The translations under genes were made by a program, and so were the position numbers. This document shows positions 42,289 through 51,598 of a stretch of DNA of 64,000 nt, one piece after another; the stretch's first letter is position 1; each line of letters starts with the position of its first letter. The notes below the pieces were generated by a model. It ran no database searches. It was not told the origin of the DNA and worked only from the letters and a program-made list of their open reading frames with translations. The DNA comes from Pseudomonas alkylphenolica (GTDB taxonomy: Bacteria > Pseudomonadota > Gammaproteobacteria > Pseudomonadales > Pseudomonadaceae). The stretch spans positions 560,933-624,932 of the forward strand of contig NZ_QJRG01000048.1 in assembly GCF_004025535.1 (NCBI RefSeq), in the 5' to 3' direction.

Positions 42289-43848
42289 ATGCCCTTTTCG
42301 GTAAAACACCGCCCGCTGCACCGCTGGCGCTCGATCCTGCCCTGGCTGGTGGGCGCCCTGCCGATTGCCTGTGGACTGCTGGTCATGCACCTGCAAGCAA
42401 CACGTGAATTGCAAAGCCGTAGCGAAGCCAGCGCACAGCGGGTGGCAAGCCAGATCGAACGCATCCTCGACAATGCCTCGCGCGCCGCCAGAGTGCTGCT
42501 GCCGCTTGCCGGGCAACCCTGCGAGGACGAAAAACTGGCCCTGCGCGAGCAGGTCACCCGCCGCGCCTTTGTCCGCTCAACCAACCTTGAGTACCGCGGG
42601 GAGCTGTACTGCAGTTCGCTATTCGGCCCGTACAGCGAGCCGGTAAATGGTCATGACTATTTCAAGGGCGTGCTGTGGTTGATGGATGGCAACTCGGTTA
42701 CCCCCGGGCATCCCTTGTTGGTCTACCGGATCACCGAAGGTGATCGTGGCGCCATCAGTACCGTGGACGGCGATCACCTGATCGACGCCCTGCACCTGCT
42801 CGATGAAGATGATCATCTGTCGCTGCAAGTGGGGCCGCACTGGATGTCACAGGACGGCAAGGTCCGTACAGGGACGCCGCCGCCTGCGGAACTGGCCGCC
42901 ACCAGCGTCACGTCGAGCTATTACCCCTTCACCATTCAAGGCGGATACGAGCAAGGCAAAGTGGGCAAGCTGATGCGCAGCGAGTACCCGGTGCTGTTCG
43001 CCCTGATGGTCGTGCTGGGCGCCATGGCCGCCGTCACCTGCTACTGGCAACTGCGTCGAGCCAGTTCGCCGCGGGTCGAATTACAGCGCGCCCTCGAGGC
43101 CGGCGAATTCATCCCCTACTTCCAGCCGGTGGTGCGCCAAGGCGACTACCGCTGGTCCGGCGTCGAAGTCCTGATGCGCTGGCAACATCCCCGGGAAGGG
43201 CTGGTCAGTCCCGATCTGTTCATCCCCTATGCCGAACACAGCGGCCAGATCGTACCGATGACACGTCAGTTGATCGCCCGTACTGCCGAGGTCCTGGCAC
43301 CTCATGCCGACCTCATGGACGATAACTTTCACGTTGCCTTCAACATCACCGCCGATCATTGCCAGGACATGGCCTTGCTGGATGATTGCCGCACCTTCCT
43401 CGCCGCCTTTCCCGAAGGACGCGTGTTACTGACCCTGGAGTTGACCGAACGCAAGCTCATCAACGCAACCGAAGCCACCCATGCGCTGTTTGCCGGCCTG
43501 CATGAGCTGGGTGTGATGATCGCCCTGGACGATTTCGGTACTGGGCAATCGAGCCTGGCGTACCTGCGCCAGTTCCAGGTCGACTACCTCAAGATTGACC
43601 AGAGCTTTGTCTCGATGATTGGCGGTGATGCGCTGTCCTTGCACATTCTCGACAGCATTATCGAGCTGTCGAGCAAACTGGGCCTGGGGATTGTTGCCGA
43701 AGGGGTGGAAAATGAAGCGCAACGTGACTACCTGAACCGCCACAACGTCGACTTCCAGCAAGGTTATCTGTTTGCCCGACCGATGTCGGCCGAGGCATTC
43801 ATCCAGGCCCTGAAAGCGCAAGACCTGGTGCAGGTGGCCAACCACTGA
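42289..43848 (+). CDS. CSS-EAL cyclic-di-GMP phosphodiesterase
   Basis: A 519-residue membrane protein. Helix 1 (I-L-P-W-L-V-G-A-L-P-I-A-C-G-L-L) and helix 2 (V-L-F-A-L-M-V-V-L-G-A-M-A) enclose a periplasmic CSS domain (A-G-Q-P-C-E-D and L-Y-C-S-S-L-F-G). The cytoplasmic EAL domain has G-V-E-V-L-M-R-W (EVL in place of EAL), F-N-I-T, L-D-D-F-G-T-G-Q-S-S, L-K-I-D-Q-S-F and E-G-V-E-N, so it keeps all metal and catalytic residues and should hydrolyse c-di-GMP. It is a paralogue of the EAL-less protein at 40043, on the other side of hppD. Start ATG 42289 leaves the normal first helix. Confidence 0.88.
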   Translation: MPFSVKHRPLHRWRSILPWLVGALPIACGLLVMHLQATRELQSRSEASAQRVASQIERILDNASRAARVLLPLAGQPCEDEKLALREQVTRRAFVRSTNLEYRGELYCSSLFGPYSEPVNGHDYFKGVLWLMDGNSVTPGHPLLVYRITEGDRGAISTVDGDHLIDALHLLDEDDHLSLQVGPHWMSQDGKVRTGTPPPAELAATSVTSSYYPFTIQGGYEQGKVGKLMRSEYPVLFALMVVLGAMAAVTCYWQLRRASSPRVELQRALEAGEFIPYFQPVVRQGDYRWSGVEVLMRWQHPREGLVSPDLFIPYAEHSGQIVPMTRQLIARTAEVLAPHADLMDDNFHVAFNITADHCQDMALLDDCRTFLAAFPEGRVLLTLELTERKLINATEATHALFAGLHELGVMIALDDFGTGQSSLAYLRQFQVDYLKIDQSFVSMIGGDALSLHILDSIIELSSKLGLGIVAEGVENEAQRDYLNRHNVDFQQGYLFARPMSAEAFIQALKAQDLVQVANH

Positions 43849-43909
43849 CAGCCGGGTTCTGGCTCATCGTTAGCGGTGCACCCTTCTCTTTCCTGCTGCA
43901 GAGGCCCTC

Positions 43910-44797
43910 GTGTCAAAAGGCATCGTTTCATCGGTCATGGCGTCGTGCTTGTTCGCCGTCATGTACTTCTATACCTCACTGTTGACCCCGCTGGACGGTG
44001 AAGAAATATTTGGCTGGCGTACCCTCCTGACCCTCCCTTGCCTGACCCTGTTCATGCTGCTGAGCAAGGACTGGCCGCTGATCACCGGCCTGCTCGGGCG
44101 CATTCGACGAACGCCGATCCTGCTGTTGGGTCTGTTTGGCACCTCGTCCCTGATGGGGGTGCAACTCTGGCTGTTTCTCTGGGCGCCGTTGCACGGGCGC
44201 AGCCTTGAGGTGTCGCTGGGGTATTTCCTGTTGCCGCTGACCATGGTCCTTACCGGACGCGTGGTTTACGGCGAGCGCCTGTCACACCTGCAGAAAGTGG
44301 CCGTCGCCTGTGCAGCGACCGGCGTTGGCCACGAACTCTATCAGCATGGCAGCTTCGCCTGGGAAACCCTGCTGGTCGCGTGTGGCTATCCGCTGTATTT
44401 CATCCTCCGGCGCAAGTGCCGTACCGATCACCTTGGCGGGCTCTGGGCCGATATGTGCCTGCTGATGCCAACGGCCCTGTACTTCGTGGTCCAGGGGCCG
44501 TTGAGCACCCAGGACCTGGTCGAGCACCCGGCCTTGTATGGTTTGATTCCTTTACTAGGGGTGATCAGCGCCCTGGCGCTGATCTGCTACGTACTGGCAA
44601 GCCGCCTGCTGGCCTTCAGCCTGTTCGGCCTGCTCAGCTATGTTGAGCCCGTGCTGCTGGTAGGCGTGGCGCTGCTACTGGGCGAGACCATCGGTCCCGA
44701 CCAGTGGCTGACCTACCTGCCGATCTGGCTGGCGGTGCTGGTGCTGATCCTTGAAGGCTTCAAGCACCTGTTGCGACAGCAGCGTCGATCGGTTTGA
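43910..44797 (+). CDS. rarD: RarD-type EamA transporter
   Basis: A 295-residue protein with about ten membrane helices in two EamA halves. M-A-S-C-L-F-A-V-M-Y, W-R-T-L-L-T-L-P and S-L-G-Y-F-L-L-P-L are RarD landmarks. It starts with GTG at 43910. RarD proteins are drug/metabolite-type carriers linked to chloramphenicol tolerance. Its last 38 bases overlap the end of the convergent TerC gene. Confidence 0.87.
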   Translation: MSKGIVSSVMASCLFAVMYFYTSLLTPLDGEEIFGWRTLLTLPCLTLFMLLSKDWPLITGLLGRIRRTPILLLGLFGTSSLMGVQLWLFLWAPLHGRSLEVSLGYFLLPLTMVLTGRVVYGERLSHLQKVAVACAATGVGHELYQHGSFAWETLLVACGYPLYFILRRKCRTDHLGGLWADMCLLMPTALYFVVQGPLSTQDLVEHPALYGLIPLLGVISALALICYVLASRLLAFSLFGLLSYVEPVLLVGVALLLGETIGPDQWLTYLPIWLAVLVLILEGFKHLLRQQRRSV

Positions 44798-46331
44798 GGC
44801 GAACCTCGCGGACCCGACGCTCTTCCACCGCCACCACCGTCATCTGCCAGTCGTTCCATTGCAGACTGTCGCCGACGACCGGCAAACGATCGAGCAGGCT
44901 CATCACCAGGCCCGCCAGGGTCTGGTAATCCTCGGTCGGTTTCGCCGCGAAGCCGGTACGTGCCTGAATCTGGCTCAGGTTCAGCGCACCGCTGACGACA
45001 AAGCCATCCTCGACTTCGACGATCCCCGGCCCCTCGACTTCGCTGGCATCGGGCAGCTCGCCGGCTATCGACTCAAGGATGTCGGTCATGGTCAGCACGC
45101 CGGTGAAATCACCGAACTCGTTGACCACAAAAGCGATGTGGGTCGACTGGCTGCGCATCTGCTCAAGGGCATTGAGGATGCTGAAGCTTTCCAGCAGGTT
45201 CAGCGGCGCACGCACCAGGCTTTCAAGGTCTGGCTCGTTGCCGGCCAGCAGTTCCTTGAGCAGCTCTTTCTTGTGCACGAAACCCAGCGGCTCTTCGATA
45301 CGGCCGTTGCGAATCAGCGGCAACCGCGAGTAAGACGAATGCATCAACGCCTTGCGCACGTCTTCGGCCGATTGCGCCAGGTCGATGGCATCGACCTTGG
45401 CCCGCACCGTCATCAGGGTCTTGATCGGCCGTTCGGCCAGGTTCAAGACGCCGCTGATCATCACCCGTTCACGACGGTCGAACAGCACATGCTCCTCACC
45501 GCCCTCCACTAGGTCGGCAATTTCCTCGCCTACCTCGTCAGCCTCGATACGGCGACCACCCAACAGGCGCAACACCGCATGGGCCGTGCGCTCACGCAAC
45601 GGACGGTGTTGCTGCAGGCTGCGCTTGCGTCGGGCGCGGGCCACCTGGTTGAACAGTTCGACCAGAATAGAGAAACCGATCGCCGCATACAGATACCCTT
45701 TGGGGATATGGAAACCCAGGCCTTCGGCGGTCAGGCTGAAGCCGATCATCATCAAGAAGCCCAGGCACAGCATGATCACCGTCGGGTGGCTATTGACGAA
45801 GCGTGTCAACGGTTTGCTGGCAACGATCATGATGCCGATCGAGAAGATCACCGCGATCATCATCACCGACAGGTGCTCAACCATGCCTACCGCGGTGATA
45901 ACCGCGTCCAGCGAGAACACCGCATCGAGCACCACGATCTGCGCCACGATAGGCCAGAACGCGGCATGGCGCGTGGTGCCACCCGCCTGGGTGACATGGC
46001 CCTCCAGGCGTTCGTGCAACTCCATCGTGGCCTTGAACAGCAGGAACACACCACCAAAGAGCATGATCAGGTCACGGCCGGAGAAACTCTTGCCGAACAC
46101 CTCGACCAGCGGTGCGGTCAGGGTCACCATCCAGGAAATACTGGCCAGCAGGCCCAGGCGCATGATCAACGCCAGAGACAAACCGATCACCCGCGCACGG
46201 TCACGCTGATGCGGCGGCAATTTGTCGGCAAGAATGGCAATAAAGACCAGGTTGTCGATACCCAGCACCAGCTCCAGAACAATCAGCGTGGCAAGGCCCA
46301 GCCAGGCCGTGGGGTCGGCTAGCCATTCCAT
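44760..46331 (-). CDS. TerC-CBS-CorC/HlyC membrane protein
   Basis: A 523-residue protein. The N-terminal TerC domain has seven helices with L-V-L-G-I-D-N-L-V-F-I and V-V-L-D-A-V-F-S-L-D-A-V-I-T, whose acidic residues suit metal-ion transport. Two CBS domains follow (E-R-P-I-K-T-L-M-T, S-R-L-P-L-I-R-N-G-R), then a CorC/HlyC-type domain (D-G-F-V-V-S-G-A-L-N-L). YoaE/YegH proteins have this layout. Manganese or other cation export is likely but unproven. No yybP-ykoY riboswitch was seen upstream. Confidence 0.9.
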   Translation of the reverse strand: MEWLADPTAWLGLATLIVLELVLGIDNLVFIAILADKLPPHQRDRARVIGLSLALIMRLGLLASISWMVTLTAPLVEVFGKSFSGRDLIMLFGGVFLLFKATMELHERLEGHVTQAGGTTRHAAFWPIVAQIVVLDAVFSLDAVITAVGMVEHLSVMMIAVIFSIGIMIVASKPLTRFVNSHPTVIMLCLGFLMMIGFSLTAEGLGFHIPKGYLYAAIGFSILVELFNQVARARRKRSLQQHRPLRERTAHAVLRLLGGRRIEADEVGEEIADLVEGGEEHVLFDRRERVMISGVLNLAERPIKTLMTVRAKVDAIDLAQSAEDVRKALMHSSYSRLPLIRNGRIEEPLGFVHKKELLKELLAGNEPDLESLVRAPLNLLESFSILNALEQMRSQSTHIAFVVNEFGDFTGVLTMTDILESIAGELPDASEVEGPGIVEVEDGFVVSGALNLSQIQARTGFAAKPTEDYQTLAGLVMSLLDRLPVVGDSLQWNDWQMTVVAVEERRVREVRLKPIDAAVATGA

Positions 46332-46647
46332 GCACAGGCACTCCTTTGGGCAATCAGAGCGTTCTGGACGAACAGGGGGGAGTTGTCACGAGGACTGGAG
46401 AATGGCCGGGACGGCCGGGTACTGGGAGGCTCCGAGAACGAAGTCATATCAACCTAATATCAATTGGGGAGGTGATCCTACAATTGCAGCAGGGATTTCT
46501 GACAGCGGGAAACTATTTCAAATTCTGTATCAACTCGGCCAATGCCAGCGCTGCGCACGCGGTCGCGGCGAACCAGGGTAATTTTCTTCAATACCTGTAC
46601 AGGCTCGGCCATCAGACTCGGCGTACACCTAACCTGGATGAAACCCC
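46332..46647. other. Intergenic region, TerC-CBS / LysE
   Basis: About 316 bases between divergent genes. Small open frames occur but none has a start signal or recognised protein. A short GGCCGGGACGGCC palindrome lies near 46405. Confidence 0.45.
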
Positions 46648-47235
46648 ATGAGTCTGACGCTTTCCATGGCCGCCTTCGCGCTCGCGGCATCAATCTCCCC
46701 CGGCCCCGTCAACATCGTCGCCCTGGGCAGCGGTGCCCGTCACGGGTTGCGCGCCAGCCTCAGGCACGTCACCGGCGCTACCCTCGGGTTCAGCCTGTTG
46801 CTGGTTCTGGTTGGCCTGGGTTTGCACGAACTGCTGCGCCACTGGCCCGGCTTGACCCAGGTGCTGCACGGCGGCGGCGTGCTGTTCTTGCTGTACATGG
46901 CCTGGAAACTGGCCAGCGACCACGGTGAACTGACCAGCAGCAGTACCCCGGCGGCACCGTCGATGCTCGCCGGTGCCACCCTGCAGTGGCTCAACCCCAA
47001 GGCCTGGCTTGCCTGCGTGGCGGGCATCGGCGCCTACGTAGGCGAAGGTGAAACCGCTCTGCTCTGGCAATTCACCGGGATCTACTTCGTCATTTGCTAC
47101 CTGTCCATCGCCAGCTGGGCCTGGGCCGGCAGCGTCATCAGCCAATACCTGGGCAACCCGCGACGCGTGCGCTGGTTCAACCGCACACTGGCAGCGCTGC
47201 TGGTCGCCAGTGCACTGTACCTGCTACTGGGCTGA
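46648..47235 (+). CDS. LysE-family amino-acid exporter
   Basis: A 195-residue membrane protein of the LysE/RhtB family. A-S-I-S-P-G-P-V-N-I-V-A-L-G-S-G is the helix-1 motif and W-L-N-P-K-A-W-L-A-C the middle motif. It is convergent with the AraC gene, overlapping it by 12 bases; such exporter/AraC pairs often form a regulated unit in Pseudomonas. Confidence 0.88.
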   Translation: MSLTLSMAAFALAASISPGPVNIVALGSGARHGLRASLRHVTGATLGFSLLLVLVGLGLHELLRHWPGLTQVLHGGGVLFLLYMAWKLASDHGELTSSSTPAAPSMLAGATLQWLNPKAWLACVAGIGAYVGEGETALLWQFTGIYFVICYLSIASWAWAGSVISQYLGNPRRVRWFNRTLAALLVASALYLLLG

Positions 47236-48015
47236 CCGGTAGTGGCCCGGCGTTGCCGCCAGGTGCTGCTTGAATGCGCGCTGCAGGTGGGCCTGATCGG
47301 CGAACCCGGCTTCCAGGGCGACTTCGGCGATCAGCGCACCCTCGCGTAGCCGGGCGCGGGCGTACTGCACACGTTGATCCAGCAAGTAACCATGCGGCGT
47401 CAAGCCGAACGTGCGCTTGAACGCGCGGATCAGGTAAGAAGTCGACAACCCGACCGCCTTGCCGATGTCTTCCAGGCGCAACGGTTCGGTACAGTGCTCG
47501 CGGATGAAGGCCGCCGCAGCCAGCAAAGGCGGGCTGACCCGCCCGCTGCCCGGCATGCGGGATGGGACCTGCTGGATCAGTTCACTGAAAAAGACCCGCA
47601 GCGCCGCGTCTTTGCAGGCGCTGCCGAGCCGATCATCCAGCAGCACTGCGTACAGCTGGCACAGGCGCTGATACAGCGGTTGCGAGTCGCTGCTCAGGGC
47701 ATCGAACGGCTGGAACCCCAGTGCCTGTAACCAGGGCAGGTCGATATACAGCATGAGGTAGGACCATGGCTGGCCATTGATCGGGTTGCAGGTGTGCACC
47801 ACGCCCGGGTTCATCAGCACCACGGTGCCCGCCGACACCTGTTGATGGCGGTTGCCACTCACATAAGTGCTGCTGCCTGCGGTGATTGCACCGATGGAAA
47901 AACTCGCATGGGAATGCGGCGCATACCTTATTTTGCGCCCGTCCTCGACGCCGCGCGCCTCAACGAACGGCAGCGCCGGGTCACGCCAGAAACGCGAATG
48001 ACTGACCATCGCCAT
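47224..48015 (-). CDS. AraC-family regulator with cupin sensor
   Basis: A 263-residue protein. The N-terminal cupin includes Y-A-P-H-S-H-A-S-F-S-I-G and S-A-G-T-V-V-L-M-N-P-G-V-V-H-T. The C-terminal double helix-turn-helix has L-R-L-E-D-I-G-K-A-V-G-L-S-T-S-Y-L-I-R-A-F-K and A-E-V-A-L-E-A-G-F-A-D-Q-A-H-L-Q-R-A-F-K. Its ATG overlaps the TGA of the upstream XRE gene (TGATG), so the pair is translationally coupled. It probably controls the convergent LysE gene. Confidence 0.9.
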   Translation of the reverse strand: MAMVSHSRFWRDPALPFVEARGVEDGRKIRYAPHSHASFSIGAITAGSSTYVSGNRHQQVSAGTVVLMNPGVVHTCNPINGQPWSYLMLYIDLPWLQALGFQPFDALSSDSQPLYQRLCQLYAVLLDDRLGSACKDAALRVFFSELIQQVPSRMPGSGRVSPPLLAAAAFIREHCTEPLRLEDIGKAVGLSTSYLIRAFKRTFGLTPHGYLLDQRVQYARARLREGALIAEVALEAGFADQAHLQRAFKQHLAATPGHYRSAQ

Positions 48016-48557
48016 CAGCCCTCGGCGTCGTGCACCACGACCAGCAACTGTGCCTGCTGTTCGCCCAGCGAACGCAGGCGATGGGGTGTCTGTGCATTGA
48101 AATACAGCGCATCCCCGCGCTCGAGGATCACGCGTTCGTTCATGAAATCCACCTCCACCTGCCCTTCGTGGACAAACAGAAATTCCTCGCCCAAGTGCTC
48201 CTTGAAGGTCGAGTCGCTGAAGTCGTGCGGCGGCCTGATGATGAACGGCAACAGGCTGCGGCTGCCTATATGGTTGGCCAACACCGCATAACCCGGCCCC
48301 TGGGCGCTCCCGGAAAGCGCCTGGCGTTCACCGCTGCGTACCAGGCTGAAACGCGACTGGCCGGGTGCATCCTCGGCAAACAGTTCTTCGACATTGACAC
48401 TCAATGCCCGGGCCAGCTTCAAGGCAGCGGCAATGGAAGGTGTGTTGAGACCACGCTCAACCTTGGAGAGATAACTCTTGGTCATACCGGATTTTTCGGC
48501 CAGTACCTCCAGGGTGATCCCCAGCTTTTTTCTCAGCAATTTCAAACGAATAGACAT
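48015..48557 (-). CDS. XRE-cupin transcriptional regulator
   Basis: A 180-residue regulator. The N-terminal helix-turn-helix reads L-K-L-L-R-K-K-L-G-I-T-L-E-V-L-A-E-K-S-G-M-T-K-S-Y-L-S-K, followed by G-L-N-T-P-S-I-A. The C-terminal cupin has E-E-F-L-F-V-H-E-G and R-G-D-A-L-Y-F-N-A-Q-T-P-H. It is first in an operon with an AraC gene and diverges from an aldolase/lyase pair across a palindromic operator (48602-48618). This type of regulator is typically a small-molecule-responsive repressor. Confidence 0.9.
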   Translation of the reverse strand: MSIRLKLLRKKLGITLEVLAEKSGMTKSYLSKVERGLNTPSIAAALKLARALSVNVEELFAEDAPGQSRFSLVRSGERQALSGSAQGPGYAVLANHIGSRSLLPFIIRPPHDFSDSTFKEHLGEEFLFVHEGQVEVDFMNERVILERGDALYFNAQTPHRLRSLGEQQAQLLVVVHDAEG

Positions 48558-48601
48558 GCGATGCAATTTTCCCAGTGCAACGGGCGAGTTTTTCCTTGCT
48601 A

Positions 48602-48637
48602 ATGACACTTTGTGTCATATAGTCTTTTTTGTGTCAT
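48602..48637. promoter_or_regulatory. Palindromic operator with extra half-site
   Basis: ATGACAC-TTT-GTGTCAT (48602-48618) is a perfect 7-bp inverted repeat. A further GTGTCAT half-site lies at 48631-48637. Both are in the gap between the XRE-cupin gene and the aldolase gene, the expected place for that regulator to bind. Confidence 0.7.
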
Positions 48638-48716
48638 GCAAATGACCGCCCCCGCACCTTCCAAGTAACCGGGGCGGACGAGCCTGACACTTCTTCTCAC
48701 CATTGAGGATATCCCT

Positions 48717-49499
48717 ATGGCCAAGACACTGGCACTGCCCAAGGACCACCTGATCAAGCAGGCCCTTACACAAATGCAAGGCTCGCTTGCCGATAATACG
48801 TGGACTGCACGGGAAAAGCTGGCCCTGACCTGCCGAATTCTGTTCGACAACGGGCACGATTCCGGCCTGGCCGGCCAGATCAGCACCCGCGGACCAAAGC
48901 CTGGCACGTTCTATACCCAGCAACTGGGGCTGGGGTTCGATGAAATCACCGCCAGCAACCTGTTGCTGGTCAACGAAGACCTGGAGGTACTCGAAGGCCA
49001 GGGCATGCCCAACCCGGCCAACCGCTTCCACAGCTGGGTATACCGGGCGCGCCCGGACGTCAACTGCATCATCCATACCCACCCTACCCATGTCGCCGCG
49101 CTGTCAATGCTCGAGGTACCGCTGCAGGTTTCGCACATGGACCTCTGCCCGCTGTACGAAGACTGCGCGTTTCTGGAAGCCTGGCCGGGCGTACCGGTCG
49201 GCAACGAAGAGGGTGAAATCATCAGCGCTGCGCTGGGCGACAAGCGCGCCATCCTGCTCTCGCACCACGGCCAGCTGTCGACCGGGGCAAGCATCGAGGA
49301 AGCCTGTGTCATCGCCCAGTTGATCGAGCGTGCGGCCAAGTTGCAGTTGCTGGCCATGGCCGCCGGTACGGTGAAACCGATCGAGCCGGCACTGGGCCGT
49401 GAAGCCCATGACTGGATCGCCCGGCCGAAACGCCACAGCGCCGCCTTCAACTACTATGCGCGCCAGTGCCTGCGGGTGCATGCCGACTGCCTGAACTGA
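48717..49499 (+). CDS. Class II aldolase/adducin-family protein
   Basis: A 260-residue protein. Zinc ligands are expected in H-T-H-P-T-H (near residue 120) and L-S-H-H-G-Q-L. D-S-G-L-A-G-Q-I-S-T-R is the phosphate-loop-like region at the start. The family splits or joins aldol bonds, or decarboxylates, on small hydroxy-acids. GAGGA precedes the ATG. A DapA-like lyase follows 37 bases on, so the two enzymes probably act in one pathway. Confidence 0.88.
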   Translation: MAKTLALPKDHLIKQALTQMQGSLADNTWTAREKLALTCRILFDNGHDSGLAGQISTRGPKPGTFYTQQLGLGFDEITASNLLLVNEDLEVLEGQGMPNPANRFHSWVYRARPDVNCIIHTHPTHVAALSMLEVPLQVSHMDLCPLYEDCAFLEAWPGVPVGNEEGEIISAALGDKRAILLSHHGQLSTGASIEEACVIAQLIERAAKLQLLAMAAGTVKPIEPALGREAHDWIARPKRHSAAFNYYARQCLRVHADCLN

Positions 49500-49536
49500 T
49501 TGTTCACCCTTTTGCCTTACTTGCGGAGTACGCTTC

Positions 49537-50439
49537 ATGACCACGAAATTTCACGGCATCATCGGCTACACCATCACCCCGTTCAGCAACGACGGCCAGC
49601 ACCTTGACCTGCCGGCCCTGGGCCGGTCAATCGATCAACTGATCGCCGATGGCGTGCAGGCCATCGCACCGCTGGGCAGCACCGGCGAAGGCGCCTACCT
49701 GAGTGATCACGAGTGGGAACAGGTCGCTGAATTCAGCCTGGCGCACATTGCCGGCAGAGTCCCGACCCTTGTCAGTGTCTCCGACCTGACCACGGCGGGC
49801 GCGATCCGCCGCGCGCGATTCGCCCAGGCCCACGGTGCCGACGCCGTCATGGTCTTGCCGGCCGCCTACTGGAAGCTCAGCGAAGCAGAAATTCTCGAAC
49901 ACTACCGGGCCATCGGCGCCAGCATCGATGTGCCGATCATGCTCTACAACAACCCGGCCACCAGTGGCACGGACATGTCGGTGGAACTGATCCTGCGTAT
50001 CGTGCGCGAGGTGGCCAATGTCACCATGGTCAAGGAGAGCACAGGCGACATTCAGCGCATGCACAAGCTGCAATTACTCGGTGAAGGCCAGGTGCCGTTC
50101 TACAACGGCTGCAACCCCCTGGCCCTGGAAGCGTTCATCGCCGGCGCCAGTGGCTGGTGCACGGCGGCGGCCAACTTGATTCCCGAACTGAATCAGTCGC
50201 TTTACCAAGCCGTGCTCGCCAACGACCTGAGGACCGCCAAGGCGGTGTTCTACCGCCAATTGCCGTTGCTGGACTACATCCTCAAAGCGGGCCTGCCGGC
50301 CACCGTCAAGGCCGGGCTGGCACTGCGCGGCTTGCCTGTCGGCGAGCCGCGCCGCCCGGTATTTGCCCTGAACCCGGCCGGCACCGATCATTTGCGCCAT
50401 CTGCTGGAGACCCTGCTATCACCGGCTAGCCAGGCGTAA
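49537..50439 (+). CDS. DapA-like (DHDPS/NAL family) lyase
   Basis: A 300-residue TIM-barrel class I aldolase. Lys166 (T-M-V-K-E-S-T-G-D) is the Schiff-base residue and Tyr137 (M-L-Y-N-N-P) the proton shuttle. G-S-T-G-E-G (48-53) binds the carboxylate of pyruvate. It is not the housekeeping DapA by context: it follows a class II aldolase under an XRE-cupin operator. It may act on a 2-keto-3-deoxy acid or a related compound. Its end overlaps the convergent AraC gene by 21 bases. Confidence 0.88.
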   Translation: MTTKFHGIIGYTITPFSNDGQHLDLPALGRSIDQLIADGVQAIAPLGSTGEGAYLSDHEWEQVAEFSLAHIAGRVPTLVSVSDLTTAGAIRRARFAQAHGADAVMVLPAAYWKLSEAEILEHYRAIGASIDVPIMLYNNPATSGTDMSVELILRIVREVANVTMVKESTGDIQRMHKLQLLGEGQVPFYNGCNPLALEAFIAGASGWCTAAANLIPELNQSLYQAVLANDLRTAKAVFYRQLPLLDYILKAGLPATVKAGLALRGLPVGEPRRPVFALNPAGTDHLRHLLETLLSPASQA

Positions 50440-51429
50440 GCGATAGCCGCCCGGACTTTCGCCGGTCCACTTCTTGAAGGCACGGTGAAACGCACTGGGT
50501 TCCTGGAACCCGGTGCGCTCGGCAATTTCGGCAATGCTCATGTCGGTTTCGCGCAGGCACTCGAAGGCGGTGGCGCGGCGCACCTCGTCCTTGATCTGCT
50601 GGTACGAGCGACCTTCGCGCTCCAGCTGCCGGCGAAAACTGCTGGGGGTCAAGCCCTGGCGCTCGGCCATGGCCACCAGCGTTGGCCACTGGCCCTGCTC
50701 GCGCTCACGCAAGTAGCGGTACACCTGGGCCACCTGGCCATTCTGATTGCGGTAGCGAATCACCAGCCATTGCGGCGCACTGCGCAAAAACGTCTTGAGC
50801 CCGGCCAGGTCCTGAATGACCGGCAACTGCAGGTAATCGGCGGCAAACTCGATTTCGGTGATGCCCACACCCAACTGCAGGTTGGGGCCCCACAACAACG
50901 GGTCGTCATCCTGGCGCGCACGCAGGTCCGTCAAGGCCATGCGGTCGATCACCAGGCGCTGGCCACCCAGCCAGCACAACAGGCTGATGACCAGCGCCAG
51001 GAAAGTTTCTTCGGCATAAACCCGGGTCAGTGGATCGTCGATGCGCGACTTCACGCTGACCACCACCCTCGCCCCTTTGACCGTCAGGGTGGCACGTATA
51101 TCACGCAAAAACAGGGCGAAATTACTCAGGCACTGGCGCAGCGCCTTGCCCAGGTTCGGCTCCTGAATCAGGCCGCGGCAGATCAGGGCAAAACTGCCGA
51201 TGGGCATGCCATGGCTGTCGAGGTTGAAGAATTCATCATCCAGGTTCTGAATAAGCATCAGCCATAGCCGGGCAAACGCGCTCGCGGGCACCCGGACACC
51301 CGGGGTGTCGAGTACAGCCGGATCAATGCCCGCCTCGCACAGCAAGGCCGAAGCCCGCTGCGGCTGATCGCGCAGGGCATGCAACATGGAATGGACGAAA
51401 TAGACCGCGACTGTATCGTTTTCCCGCAT
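50419..51429 (-). CDS. AraC-family regulator, OruR-type
   Basis: A 336-residue protein with the N-terminal 'arabinose-binding' type domain (A-S-A-L-L-C-E-A-G-I-D-P-A-V-L) and a C-terminal AraC helix-turn-helix (M-S-I-A-E-I-A-E-R-T-G-F-Q-E-P-S-A-F-H-R-A-F-K-K-W-T-G). It diverges from bktB and, by gene order in P. putida, is the likely activator of the bktB-hbd operon, although that is inference. Confidence 0.9.
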   Translation of the reverse strand: MRENDTVAVYFVHSMLHALRDQPQRASALLCEAGIDPAVLDTPGVRVPASAFARLWLMLIQNLDDEFFNLDSHGMPIGSFALICRGLIQEPNLGKALRQCLSNFALFLRDIRATLTVKGARVVVSVKSRIDDPLTRVYAEETFLALVISLLCWLGGQRLVIDRMALTDLRARQDDDPLLWGPNLQLGVGITEIEFAADYLQLPVIQDLAGLKTFLRSAPQWLVIRYRNQNGQVAQVYRYLREREQGQWPTLVAMAERQGLTPSSFRRQLEREGRSYQQIKDEVRRATAFECLRETDMSIAEIAERTGFQEPSAFHRAFKKWTGESPGGYRLRLASR

Positions 51430-51598
51430 GGCGGATTCCGCAAGGGTATGGCAAAAAATACCAGCTTCAGTGAGCAGTTATGGCATAGGCCCGGTGAAAG
51501 GCTTTGCCTAGACTCGATGGCAACCTGAACCTGGCGTGGCGTGCATTCTCTCAGAGCCTGCCACCGCCCCGCCATGCTTTCGCACAATGGAGTCGATC

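Noticed and set aside
46332..46647. Possible yybP-ykoY manganese riboswitch before the TerC gene
   Set aside because: The conserved loops of that riboswitch were not found on the minus strand upstream of 46331.
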